Shown here: positions 53,818 to 61,954 of the stretch, one piece after another
Position numbering within the stretch: the stretch's first letter is position 1
Layout of the letters: the number at the start of each line of letters is the position of its first letter
Source of the DNA: Candidatus Pelearchaeum maunauluense
GTDB taxonomy: Archaea; Thermoproteota; Nitrososphaeria_A; Caldarchaeales; Caldarchaeaceae
NCBI GenBank assembly: GCA_030059675.1
Contig: JANVYQ010000005.1
Coordinates: 58,372 to 122,371, forward strand
DNA: 64,000 nucleotides
Reading direction: 5' to 3'
Notes under the pieces: model-generated
What the model saw: only the letters and a program-made list of their open reading frames with translations
Told to the model about the DNA's origin: nothing
Database searches by the model: none
Made by a program: the position numbers and the translations under genes

Positions 53818-54960
53818 TTAGACACCTATTCCTACGGTGTTTCCTATCCCCGCTACTATAGCCGTGCCCCCTTCCTCAACCTTCTCCAAGAGTAGCTTCC
53901 TGACCTTCTGGAGAACAATATCGGCGGCTTTGGCTATCGACTCCTTCATGGGTGTTATAGCCTCGCCTATGGATTCAAAGATGACGAAAGCGTAGAGCGG
54001 TATACCATGCTGCTTGGCTACCTCCTCAATCTTGTACTTGTCTACTCCAGGCCCGCCTATTGCTACTCCTATGCCCTCAACTATCTTGCCAGACTCCTCG
54101 CCCTCAAGCTTCAGCCCAGCGTCTATGGTTACGATAAGCTTGAGATTATCCTTCTCCTGCTCTACTAGGCGTTTAACACCCTCGCCAGGCCTGCCGACGT
54201 TGCCTCCTGGGCCCATGGCCCTAACGACGAGGACGCGCCTAGACTCTATCTCTATCTCCTGGACTATCGTATCCTTCGCTATCTCGTAGCGCCGCTTCTC
54301 GTTACCATTAACAAGCTTGGCCGCTACAAGCACGCCCACGCCGTCGCCTATGGGCTGTCCCTCCGAGAAAGCTATAGAAGCCTGCCTATATGCTTCTGCA
54401 ATCTCCATCAACTGTGGCATAATCATCTGGATTTGCAGGACCAGATAGATGTTGGCTGTCTTCTTTCCTAGGAGATAGAAATGCCTAACAATCCTGTACA
54501 GCGTGTTTATGCCGCGTGATATTTCAACAAGGTTGGTGAGCGTCTTAACCTGATGCTCCTCCGCGTGGGGAGCTATCTTCCTAACATCCTCCTCAAATAC
54601 GGATTCATGCGTCTCAAGTATATGCTCAAGCTTGTAAACGATTCCATAGGGGTCCATGGATTCTGGCGGGATTAGGAAGAACTCGTTTAGCCTATCAATC
54701 TCTGGGGTTGGGTCTTGCTCTGGTTTTCCTATGTTTTTTATCGTGTCTATCGTTCTTTGCCTTATGTCGTCGCGTAGTAGCTTTAGCCTGTTGAGCTTCT
54801 TCTCCAAGTCGCGGAGCATGTAGGAGAGCTGCATCTTTTGGCCCAATGTCGGGTAGATGAAGAATATCATTATCATGAAGAGCCAGACTAGCGCTATTAT
54901 CATGCTGATGATGTTTTCGCTGCCTGCCTGTGGGAAAAGCTGAGCTAACCCAAGACTCAC
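53818..54960 (-). CDS. DUF1512 family membrane-anchored protein
   Basis: 380 residues, archaeal DUF1512. One N-terminal membrane helix (IISMIIALVWLFMIMIFFIYPTLG), a basic/helical segment (MLRDLEKKLNRLKLLRDDI), a mostly helical middle and a conserved C-terminal alpha/beta domain (VVRAMGPGGNVGRPGEGVKRLVEQE, IDAGLKLEGEESGKIVEGIGVAIGGPGVDKYKIEEVA). Function unknown. ATG at 54960. It starts one base after the topoisomerase stop, hence the same operon. Confidence 0.88.
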   Translation of the reverse strand: MSLGLAQLFPQAGSENIISMIIALVWLFMIMIFFIYPTLGQKMQLSYMLRDLEKKLNRLKLLRDDIRQRTIDTIKNIGKPEQDPTPEIDRLNEFFLIPPESMDPYGIVYKLEHILETHESVFEEDVRKIAPHAEEHQVKTLTNLVEISRGINTLYRIVRHFYLLGKKTANIYLVLQIQMIMPQLMEIAEAYRQASIAFSEGQPIGDGVGVLVAAKLVNGNEKRRYEIAKDTIVQEIEIESRRVLVVRAMGPGGNVGRPGEGVKRLVEQEKDNLKLIVTIDAGLKLEGEESGKIVEGIGVAIGGPGVDKYKIEEVAKQHGIPLYAFVIFESIGEAITPMKESIAKAADIVLQKVRKLLLEKVEEGGTAIVAGIGNTVGIGV

Positions 54961-54961
54961 G

Positions 54962-56773
54962 TTATCTTCTCCTCTTCTGATAGCTTCGGCGGTTGTTTTT
55001 ATAGGTTGATGCAGCCTTTTTGGCAGTAGGTTTTACAAAATCTCTGGTTCCCTCCTCTGGCTGAACGGCCTGAGCCAGCCTTGCGGCTATGTCTTCTATC
55101 CTTTCTTTACAGGTTATAAGGAGCTGTTCATACCGCCTCGCTGAGCGCTCAAGCGCCTCCTCGTAGCTCATAGCGCCCCTTTCTATGCGCTCCATATTCT
55201 CATCCACCATGCGGCGGGTTTCTGGCGTGGCTAGGCTCCTATCCGCCGCGCTCAACGATTCTATCAGCGAAAGGCCCAGCGGGGTTGGGTGGAAGACGCC
55301 CCTAACGCGCTTGGCGTAGCCGCGCTCTAGTATGAGGGCTGGATACACCGCGCGGGTGGCGTCTGTTCCTATACCGTGTCTCTCCATTAGCCTGAGGAGG
55401 TCGGCCTCGCTCAGCCTAGGCGGCGGCTTGGTCTCCTCCTCAATCAAGTCAATAGCCACGACCTTTAGCTTCTCTCCCCTGCCGAGGCTAGGTAGCCTGT
55501 TATCACGCGGCCTGAAATAGCTGAACACTTCATAGAACCCTGGGCTTGATATGTAGCTACCCTCAGCCTTGAATATCACGCCACTTATAGTTATTAGTGC
55601 TTTCTGCCGCGTAGCTTCTGCGTCTTCCATGAATGCGTTGGCATAGAAGCGACGTGCAGCGTATTCCCATACTGTTCTCGGAAGGCCGCCTCCACTATAG
55701 GCGGAGGTTGGGTAAATAGGCGGATGAGCGCCATCGTCAAGCTTACCATTCCTGGGACGGGGAACCATCTCGCGGCTCTGCCCAACTATCCCCGCATCCA
55801 AAACAGCGCGGACACTAACGGAAAAATCAAAGCCAGGCCCATATCGGTTAGTATCTGTGCGCGGATAGCTTAGATAGCCCTCCGCATATAGGTCTTCCAT
55901 AATCCCCAGGAGGCGCTGGGCGCTTAGGCCGGTTATGCGCGTCAGGTCTATCAGCATTTCGTCGGTTCTTGTTGGGAGCGGCCTTGGGATAGCCTCGCTT
56001 CTGGCTATGTATTCTCTCACCTCACCCTCCCTGGCGTGTGAGACAGTATTCCAAACTGCGCTAACCTCCTCGCGGCTCCAGAAGCTCTCAGTGCGGGCGT
56101 TGAACTTCTCTCCAGAGACGGTCTCAAATGCTGCTTTTATGTACCAATATTTACGGGGCTTGAAGCTGGCTATCTCCTTCTCGCGCTCCACCACGAAGTT
56201 TAGGCAGGGTATCTGACAGCTTCCCCAGCTAACCAGCCTAACCCAGCGTTTTCGCCGCGTGCTTATCGTGAGGAGACGCGTAAATGAGGCGCCTGTTAGC
56301 AGGTCAAAATGCTGGCGGTAACGTGCTTTCTCAACCCAACTCCATTTAAGCCCCTCCTCAAGAGAGCGCCAACTCGCTATGAGCTCGTTCCTACTTATGG
56401 AGTTGAACCTCATACGCCTAAATGGCGCGTCATCCCCCCTAACCGCGCGATAGACCATCAGTATCTCGTAGCCTATCAACTCCCCCTCAGAGTCGTTATC
56501 TGTAGCTATTACCAGCGTTCTATCCTCTGCGAAGAGCTGCTTGAGCTTTTCGTAAGATTCTTGGTCAACAACCCGTGTCTCAAGGCTGCGCAGCCTTATT
56601 ATTGCTAGTGGCTCGGCCTGGTTCCAGCCATATCCACGCGGCAGGTCGGCGTCAAGCAGATGCCCCCTAACAGAAGTTACTACGGCATCCACCCGAAGCT
56701 CGGCCAGCGCCCTGCGTATAGCCCGCGCCACACTAGCCTTCTCCGCAACAACCACATACCTTCCCTGCTGCAT
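54962..56773 (-). CDS. Type IA DNA topoisomerase, Top3-like
   Basis: About 603 residues from ATG 56773 (TTG 56794 is an alternative, near a TATA-like CTATAATAAAG). Toprim domain YVVVAEKASVARAI with TDNDSEGELIG, active-site Tyr in LSYPRTDTNRYG (about residue 303), and GIGTDATRAVYPALILERGY. Relaxes negative supercoils and decatenates. The strand-binding motif reads VSWGSCQIPCLNFVVERE and DDGAHPPIYPTS, which resembles eukaryotic Top3 (YGSCQFPTLGFVVER) more than bacterial TopA (SxGRVQTPTL). There are no C-terminal zinc fingers; the tail is very basic. It heads an operon with DUF1512. Confidence 0.93.
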   Translation of the reverse strand: MQQGRYVVVAEKASVARAIRRALAELRVDAVVTSVRGHLLDADLPRGYGWNQAEPLAIIRLRSLETRVVDQESYEKLKQLFAEDRTLVIATDNDSEGELIGYEILMVYRAVRGDDAPFRRMRFNSISRNELIASWRSLEEGLKWSWVEKARYRQHFDLLTGASFTRLLTISTRRKRWVRLVSWGSCQIPCLNFVVEREKEIASFKPRKYWYIKAAFETVSGEKFNARTESFWSREEVSAVWNTVSHAREGEVREYIARSEAIPRPLPTRTDEMLIDLTRITGLSAQRLLGIMEDLYAEGYLSYPRTDTNRYGPGFDFSVSVRAVLDAGIVGQSREMVPRPRNGKLDDGAHPPIYPTSAYSGGGLPRTVWEYAARRFYANAFMEDAEATRQKALITISGVIFKAEGSYISSPGFYEVFSYFRPRDNRLPSLGRGEKLKVVAIDLIEEETKPPPRLSEADLLRLMERHGIGTDATRAVYPALILERGYAKRVRGVFHPTPLGLSLIESLSAADRSLATPETRRMVDENMERIERGAMSYEEALERSARRYEQLLITCKERIEDIAARLAQAVQPEEGTRDFVKPTAKKAASTYKNNRRSYQKRRR

Positions 56774-56909
56774 GCCCGCTCTATATTCCGCCAACCTGCT
56801 AGCGCCTTAGCTCTTTATTATAGGATACGCAGCCTATTCAGCTGGAGGCCACGCACCACAAAACATAATATTATTTTTGTATTGGCACCATCCTCTCCAT
56901 TAATCAGAG

Positions 56910-57665
56910 ATGACAGTGAAAGCCGTCCTAATGGCAGGTGGCGAAGGAAGACGCCTCAGGCCACTCACATACTACATACAGAAATGCATGATACCGATAG
57001 GCCCCAAACAGAGACCCTTACTAGAGTACATACTGCGCCACATAGCTTATCATGGTATTAGGGAGGTGGTGATAACCGTGGGCTATAAGTCGGAGCAAAT
57101 AATAAACTACTTTGAAGATGGTAGGCGGCTTGGTCTTCGTATAGATTATGTGTATGATAAGGAGGGCGTCGGGGGCTCGGGCCATGCTCTTGGCAACGTT
57201 TTTGAGAATGGTTTGATTGGTTTTGATGATACGTTGCTGGTTTATTATGGTGATATACTCTCCAACTTGGATTTGGGCGAGATGCTGTCCAGGCATAGGC
57301 AGGCTGGCGCCGACGCGACTCTTGCCGTCTCGCTCAAGTACCAGCTCCCAGTGGGGGTTGTTGAGGTTGATAAGCAGGGCAGGATACTACGTCTCCACGA
57401 GAAGCCCTACCTTGACAGGCCAGTCGTCATAGGAATCACACTACTTGAGGGGCGCTGCATAAAAGAACTCTCCAGCCTTACATCAAGCCAGCGGGATGTG
57501 GATATTATGGGCCATTTCATACCCCGCCTCATACAGAGAGGCTATAATGTCCAGGCTTATGAGAGCCAGGCATTCTGGTATGACATTGGCTCTACCGAGA
57601 AATACGAGAAGCTAACCACCGATACTGTGATTAGATATTTGAATCATCTGAAGGAGCTTGTCTAG
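56910..57665 (+). CDS. Sugar-1-phosphate nucleotidyltransferase
   Basis: 251 residues. KAVLMAGGEGRRLRPLTYYIQKCMIPIGPKQRPLLEYIL is the nucleotide-binding start; VYYGDILSNLDLGEML has the metal Asp, then LHEKPYLDRPVVIGITLLEG and FWYDIGSTEKYEKL. Family makes NDP-sugars such as dTDP- or UDP-glucose, or GDP-mannose; the C-terminal beta-helix of GlmU is absent. ATG at 56910 with TATTATTTTTG at 56868-56878. Likely feeds surface glycosylation. Confidence 0.92.
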   Translation: MTVKAVLMAGGEGRRLRPLTYYIQKCMIPIGPKQRPLLEYILRHIAYHGIREVVITVGYKSEQIINYFEDGRRLGLRIDYVYDKEGVGGSGHALGNVFENGLIGFDDTLLVYYGDILSNLDLGEMLSRHRQAGADATLAVSLKYQLPVGVVEVDKQGRILRLHEKPYLDRPVVIGITLLEGRCIKELSSLTSSQRDVDIMGHFIPRLIQRGYNVQAYESQAFWYDIGSTEKYEKLTTDTVIRYLNHLKELV

Positions 57666-58222
57666 GGTGGGGTTATCTCCTCGCCTTTCTCCAACCATCC
57701 AAGAAACTTTTCCAGTTTCTCGTATCTGCTTCTCTGCTTCTCCGTCTGCACAGCAACAACCATACTCCCCGCGGGTGTTTCCGCTATGTGTATATAGCAT
57801 TCGCCGCCCTGCGCTGACCGCGCTTTATCCAGAACGGTTTGGGAGATTATGGGCACGCTCATACCCCCTCCCCCTGCCACGTTTATGTAGAGAAGCCCCC
57901 TACCCACACTGGCCGTTGCTGATTCCTCTATTCTAATTGACTCGGCCTTAACCACGCGCGGCCCGCGCAGCTCCTCGTAAATCTGCATATCCTGGATAAC
58001 ATAATACACCTCGCGGCCGCTTGCTACGCGTACAAGCTTGCCCATGATTGGCATTCCTATCCTAAGCCACCCAGGGGGGATGCGCATCCTTACCCTGTGC
58101 TCCTCACCCTTCAAATCAACAATAACTATGTTGTATATTATCGTGTCAGACCTAGACGTAGCCCTGATATCAGCTACATAGCCGTAGACGATGCGTTCGG
58201 CGGGGCTTATGGGCTGTCTCAC
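57662..58222 (-). CDS. Conserved-looking hypothetical protein, probably beta-rich
   Basis: 186 residues. The first half (RIVYGYVADIRATSRSDTIIYNIVIVDLKGEEHRVRMRIPPGWLRIGMPIMGKLVRV) looks like an OB or SH3-like barrel; the second half has a Gly-rich loop NVAGGGGMSVPII and an amphipathic tail KLEKFLGWLEKGEE. No cysteine motif or membrane helix. Not recognised. ATG at 58222. It overlaps the nucleotidyltransferase stop by four bases, convergent. Confidence 0.65.
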   Translation of the reverse strand: MRQPISPAERIVYGYVADIRATSRSDTIIYNIVIVDLKGEEHRVRMRIPPGWLRIGMPIMGKLVRVASGREVYYVIQDMQIYEELRGPRVVKAESIRIEESATASVGRGLLYINVAGGGGMSVPIISQTVLDKARSAQGGECYIHIAETPAGSMVVAVQTEKQRSRYEKLEKFLGWLEKGEEITPP

Positions 58223-58302
58223 AGCCTACACAACCTATCTCTAGCCTCTCACTATTCCCGAATAGGCCGCTAGTTAGCCATTTTTAAGTTTCAGGAGAGA
58301 AT

Positions 58303-58383
58303 ATGCTGAAGGTTAAGGATGGTAATAATATGGCGGGTGATGATTTTTTAACCAGCCTAACGCGTTTTGTGCGGGGAGGTTGA
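58303..58383 (+). CDS. Possible 26-residue peptide upstream of the small membrane protein
   Basis: ATG at 58303 preceded by AGGAGAG (58293-58299). It encodes MLKVKDGNNMAGDDFLTSLT and six more residues, ending TGA at 58381-58383, five bases before the next ATG. The stop lies beside the next gene's ribosome site, GGGGAGGT (58373-58380), which is a layout for coupled translation. It may be a leader peptide or not translated at all. Confidence 0.3.
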   Translation: MLKVKDGNNMAGDDFLTSLTRFVRGG

Positions 58384-58387
58384 CGGC

Positions 58388-58528
58388 ATGGTAAAGCTAT
58401 CCAAGACCAGGCTTATGGACGCTCTCTCAACAGTTGCCTACTTCTTCATCTTCCTCGGCGCTCTACTCGCGCTTGTTGTTGTGGCCTCACTTCTAAAGGC
58501 GCTACCACAGCTTCTAGGACTGGCTTAA
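58388..58528 (+). CDS. Small single-helix membrane protein, 46 residues
   Basis: MVKLSKTRLMDALSTVAYFF begins a basic-then-hydrophobic protein with one long membrane helix (about 13-36: STVAYFFIFLGALLALVVVASLL) and a short tail KALPQLLGLA. A strong Shine-Dalgarno GGGGAGGT sits seven bases before ATG 58388, good evidence that it is translated. The positive-inside rule puts the N-terminus in the cytosol. No family recognised; not SecE or Sec61-beta like. The stop overlaps the convergent surface-protein gene by four bases. Confidence 0.6.
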   Translation: MVKLSKTRLMDALSTVAYFFIFLGALLALVVVASLLKALPQLLGLA

Positions 58529-60399
58529 AGAGAGCTTCTCTGCCTCCTAACAGCAGCCAACGCCGTTAGCAACGTTACAGTAGCCGCCAGCGCGGTTATC
58601 AACGGAATAGGACCGCTTACAAGAGCCAACAACGAACCAGCTATCGTCTCGCCTATCTCCTGTATGACCACCGTATGGACAGACCACTCTGGTATCAGCA
58701 GGACAACCTGCACGCCCTCAGATGTTATTGCCAGGAAGTATGTAGGCTCCTCAGCCGTTGCAGCCATCACCTTATAGATGTCATCGGCAAACACCGCTGG
58801 CTGGCCATCAACGGTAACGAGTATCTCGTTTGACAGTGAGGCGTTTATGAGAGCCCTGTCCACGTCTATTATGATTATCCTAGCAGTAGCCCCATCGGGG
58901 GCTGATACGTTCATTTTGATGAAGCCCTCCGTTATGTTTAGCGGCAGTATGGATACGTCAATTTCTTTCTTTAGGACTATCGTCTTCATCATGCTCTTAC
59001 CAGCCGTTGGAGATGGCGCTGTCTCCACGTTGAAGGTGGCAACAGCCCCTACTGGCGGTGATGAGCTTATCTGCGTCTCCAACGTTGGTTCTTCATCTTC
59101 CACACCCATACGGCGCTCTATCCGCTGGAATGTTGTTTGATTGCCCGATGTTATGAGCCTCTCTTCAATTATTACACGCGTTCCGTTTGGGTATGTTATC
59201 TCCGTCTTAATCTTATATATCACGTTATCCTCCAGAACCATAACCTCAAGCTCACGAGATAGTTGCGTACCGTTGGCGAAGGCCCGCTCCTCCTCGGTCT
59301 TCCTGACCGCGATTACGCTGGTATTCCTTACGTCTATTCCCTCAAGACCTATCTCCTCGCTTGTCTCCACGCTTTCGCCAATCTCTTCCTCCAACCTCTC
59401 AAGGGCGTGCTCATTGTTTTCGATGAGTGCTTTTGCTTGTTTTATTAATGCGCTGGCTCTATTAGGGTCTTGCTGTAGTATGCTCTCTGCGTCGTTGAGT
59501 ATCTTCTCAGCTTCTCTTAACAGGTTTTCTACGATGGATGAGTTGGCGCCTAGTGTCTGAGCTCTAGCGATGAGTTGTTGCAGCTTCTCTCTGGCTTCTT
59601 GGAGTTTTTCAAGTGCTTCGCTTATCTGTTCTTGGCGTCGTTCCTGCTCTTCGCGCTGGCGTTCAGCCTGCTTTGCAAGGTCTTCAGCCTGTCGTTCAAC
59701 ATTATGCGCTATCCGCGCTGCTTGGCGTGCCAGTTTAATCGCTTGAGCAGCATTCCTCTCTACTAGTAGCTGCCGAGCCTGTTCGAGCAGTTGCTCGGCT
59801 TCGCTAAGAAGCGAGGAAAGCGACGCTGTATCAGCGCCTTCGCGGGCAGCCTCATTCAGCTTCTCCAACGCGTCACTAATAGCGTCCATCGCGTCATCTA
59901 TCGCATCACGCGCCTTCTCAATAAGTTCCCTCCTACGCTCCTCCGCTGTTTCGGTAACCTCGGTCAGCGTAGCAGTAGTCATAGTGGTTGTTGTGGTCTC
60001 TTCATGAAGCTCCGTAGTCGTTGTCAGTTCGGTCTCGGTTTCGGTGGTTATAGTTGTTGTCTCGGTAATTGTATGTTCTTCCTCAGTCTCCGTGTGCTCC
60101 GTCTCTGTATGAGTGGTTTCTATCGTCTCGGTTCGTGTGGTGCGCGTCTCTTCGGCCTCTGTATGTGTTTCTATAGTTCTGGTAGTGTTGGTCGTTGTTT
60201 CTGTTATTTCTTCTTCATCAGTGGGGCGGGGTTTCTTTGTCTTTGTAGCGTGATGCGTGGTTTCCTCCTCATCGTCATCATGGGATTCATCGTCGTCAGC
60301 CTGTGCCACCATGAGGCTAACCTGCATAACTTGTAGCAGGAGAATTACGAGTAACAGGGAGGCAACGAGCTTTGTTATGCGCGTCATTCCATGTTTCAC
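58525..60399 (-). CDS. Large acidic Thr/Glu-rich, coiled-coil cell-surface protein
   Basis: 624 residues. Signal peptide 1-33 (KLVASLLLVILLLQVMQVSLMVAQA), an Asp/Glu/Thr-rich low-complexity stalk (about 34-150), a long helical coiled-coil region (about 155-345; repeated ALEKL, AEQLLEQARQLL, AEKILNDAESIL), a beta-rich C-terminal domain with several NxT/S sites and a final membrane helix (LLALVSGPIPLITALAATVTLLTALAAV) with a basic tail. An S-layer or surface-stalk role is likely; no enzyme motif. ATG at 60399 with start context shared with the divergent regulator. The low-complexity part makes the coding DNA skewed. Confidence 0.8.
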   Translation of the reverse strand: MKHGMTRITKLVASLLLVILLLQVMQVSLMVAQADDDESHDDDEEETTHHATKTKKPRPTDEEEITETTTNTTRTIETHTEAEETRTTRTETIETTHTETEHTETEEEHTITETTTITTETETELTTTTELHEETTTTTMTTATLTEVTETAEERRRELIEKARDAIDDAMDAISDALEKLNEAAREGADTASLSSLLSEAEQLLEQARQLLVERNAAQAIKLARQAARIAHNVERQAEDLAKQAERQREEQERRQEQISEALEKLQEAREKLQQLIARAQTLGANSSIVENLLREAEKILNDAESILQQDPNRASALIKQAKALIENNEHALERLEEEIGESVETSEEIGLEGIDVRNTSVIAVRKTEEERAFANGTQLSRELEVMVLEDNVIYKIKTEITYPNGTRVIIEERLITSGNQTTFQRIERRMGVEDEEPTLETQISSSPPVGAVATFNVETAPSPTAGKSMMKTIVLKKEIDVSILPLNITEGFIKMNVSAPDGATARIIIIDVDRALINASLSNEILVTVDGQPAVFADDIYKVMAATAEEPTYFLAITSEGVQVVLLIPEWSVHTVVIQEIGETIAGSLLALVSGPIPLITALAATVTLLTALAAVRRQRSSL

Positions 60400-60520
60400 C
60401 GCTGTCTGGAAAGGGCGGCTAATTATCTTATCAGTATTCCTTTTCCGAATTTTCTAGAGAACACTCCGAGATAATTAGTGACGGAGATAAAATATACTTT
60501 AATATTTTTGATGATTGTTC
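60400..60520. promoter_or_regulatory. Divergent promoter of the surface protein and the membrane-bound HTH regulator
   Basis: Plus strand AAAATATACTTTAATA at 60489-60504 lies about 25 bases before the regulator start; on the minus strand TAATTATCTCGG/TAAGATAATTAG-like sequence at 60419-60430 can act as TATA for the surface protein. The arrangement allows the regulator to control both genes. Confidence 0.45.
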
Positions 60521-61369
60521 ATGATGAAGGGCTTGGGCGAAGACGAGAGAAATGGCGATTTGAACTATTTTAACGCCTTACGCAACCCGATTAGAAGGCG
60601 GATTCTACAGCTCCTCTATGAGAATGGTGAGATGAGCGCATCTGCGCTTAAGCGTGCCTTAAGCGTCAGCATGGGCACATTATACTATCATTTGGATATA
60701 CTTAGGCCATTCTTGAGGCAGACGAGCCAGAAGCGTTATGCTTTGAATGAGCTTGGGGTTCAGGCTATCGTTGGCTCAGTGCCTGTTCAGCCGATTGTGG
60801 AGCCCCGCGAGCCTAGGTATGTGCGTGTAGCCAAGGCTTTGGCGTTGTCCCCGCTGTTGGACAGAGCTGGAGCTAGGCCGGCGCTAGCTCTACCCATAGC
60901 AGCCACCCTAGCGCTAACATACGTGGAGCTTCTCCAGCTTCTAGGCCTAAAGCCCATCTCAATATACTACCTACCAGCCAGCAGCGGCCCTATTCCCGAC
61001 ATGCTTTGGAGCCCGCTAAACCTTATTGCGATTCTGCTTTACTTCTTCATCGTAGGCAAGCTTACGCGCCGTTCCACAGCGGATTCGTGGAAGCTTCCTC
61101 TCGCGGTGGCGGTTTTGATGGCCACCTTACCTACCCAGTTCTTCCTAATCTACACCGTCTTGGCAGCTCAGGGTGTTGTAGCGGGGGGCGTGTTCATCCA
61201 AGCCACCTATGTTGTTACCTCGGTTTGGCAGCTAGCCACCTTCAGCGCCGCGTTGAACGTCTCTTCGGGCGCTTCCTGGGAGAGAGCCCTCGTAGCCTCG
61301 CTCTTCCTCTCATACATAGGGCTGGTCATTTTGCAGGCGCTTGGATATAACCCGCTACTCCTACGCTAA
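60521..61369 (+). CDS. ArsR-like winged-helix regulator with C-terminal membrane domain
   Basis: About 282 residues. A winged-helix domain at 10-80 (YFNALRNPIRRRILQLLYENGEMSASALKRALSVSMGTLYYHLDIL) of the archaeal ArsR/MarR kind, followed by five or six hydrophobic segments (AALALPIAATLALTYVELLQLL, LNLIAILLYFFIVGKL, LPLAVAVLMATLPTQFFLIYTVLAA, ATYVVTSVWQLATFSAALNV, ALVASLFLSYIGLVILQAL). A membrane-tethered one-component sensor is likely. ATG 60521 or 60524; a TTG at 60515 is less likely. Divergent from the large surface protein. Confidence 0.8.
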   Translation: MMKGLGEDERNGDLNYFNALRNPIRRRILQLLYENGEMSASALKRALSVSMGTLYYHLDILRPFLRQTSQKRYALNELGVQAIVGSVPVQPIVEPREPRYVRVAKALALSPLLDRAGARPALALPIAATLALTYVELLQLLGLKPISIYYLPASSGPIPDMLWSPLNLIAILLYFFIVGKLTRRSTADSWKLPLAVAVLMATLPTQFFLIYTVLAAQGVVAGGVFIQATYVVTSVWQLATFSAALNVSSGASWERALVASLFLSYIGLVILQALGYNPLLLR

Positions 61370-61402
61370 GCTCATAAACATCTTTCCTCATCTAATCGGT
61401 TC

Positions 61403-61954
61403 ATGATTCAGATAGGCATAGGCTGCTCAAGCGATAAGAATCCAATACCAACTGCTGTTGAGAAGGCGCGGCGATTTGCCGAGAAGATGGCCGAGTATAG
61501 GGATGAGGTTATCCTACTTACAGGCGGTAACGGCGGGCTTATGCGCGTTGTTTGCGAGGAGTATGTGAAGCGCGGCGGTATGACGCTTGGCGTTATACCC
61601 TATGAGGACGAGCACCGCAGCGAGGGAGACCCACGGTACAACCCATACAACACAATCGTATACCGCAGCGGCCAGACGTACCAGGCTAGGAGCATAGGCT
61701 TGGTGCGAAGCAGCGACGCCTTCGTCATACTAGGCGGCGGCTCTGGCACGATAATAGAAGCGCATCTGGCGTATATCTATGAGATACCGCTCATAGTATT
61801 GGTAGGCACGGGCTATGTGAGCGACGCGCTTATGCAGATGCATCCAGACGGGTATCTAGACCATCGTAGGGTTCAGCAGGCGTATTTCACTGAAGACCCC
61901 ATAGATGCTGCTGAGAGGGCGTATCAGTCAGCTAAGAGTAGGAGGGGTAGGTAG
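61403..61954 (+). CDS. SLOG/LOG-like (TIGR00725-type) nucleotide-binding protein
   Basis: 183 residues. Rossmann-like SLOG fold: QIGIGCSSDKNPIPTAVEKARRFAEKMAEYRDEVILLTGGNGGLMRVVCEEYVKRGG and FVILGGGSGTIIEAHLAYIYEIPLIVLVGTG. Relatives include cytokinin-riboside phosphoribohydrolases (LOG) and ligand sensors such as DprA/TIGR00725; the catalytic PGGxGTxxE motif is GGGSGTIIE. ATG at 61403. It overlaps the convergent rad50 by 27 bases. Confidence 0.85.
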   Translation: MIQIGIGCSSDKNPIPTAVEKARRFAEKMAEYRDEVILLTGGNGGLMRVVCEEYVKRGGMTLGVIPYEDEHRSEGDPRYNPYNTIVYRSGQTYQARSIGLVRSSDAFVILGGGSGTIIEAHLAYIYEIPLIVLVGTGYVSDALMQMHPDGYLDHRRVQQAYFTEDPIDAAERAYQSAKSRRGR

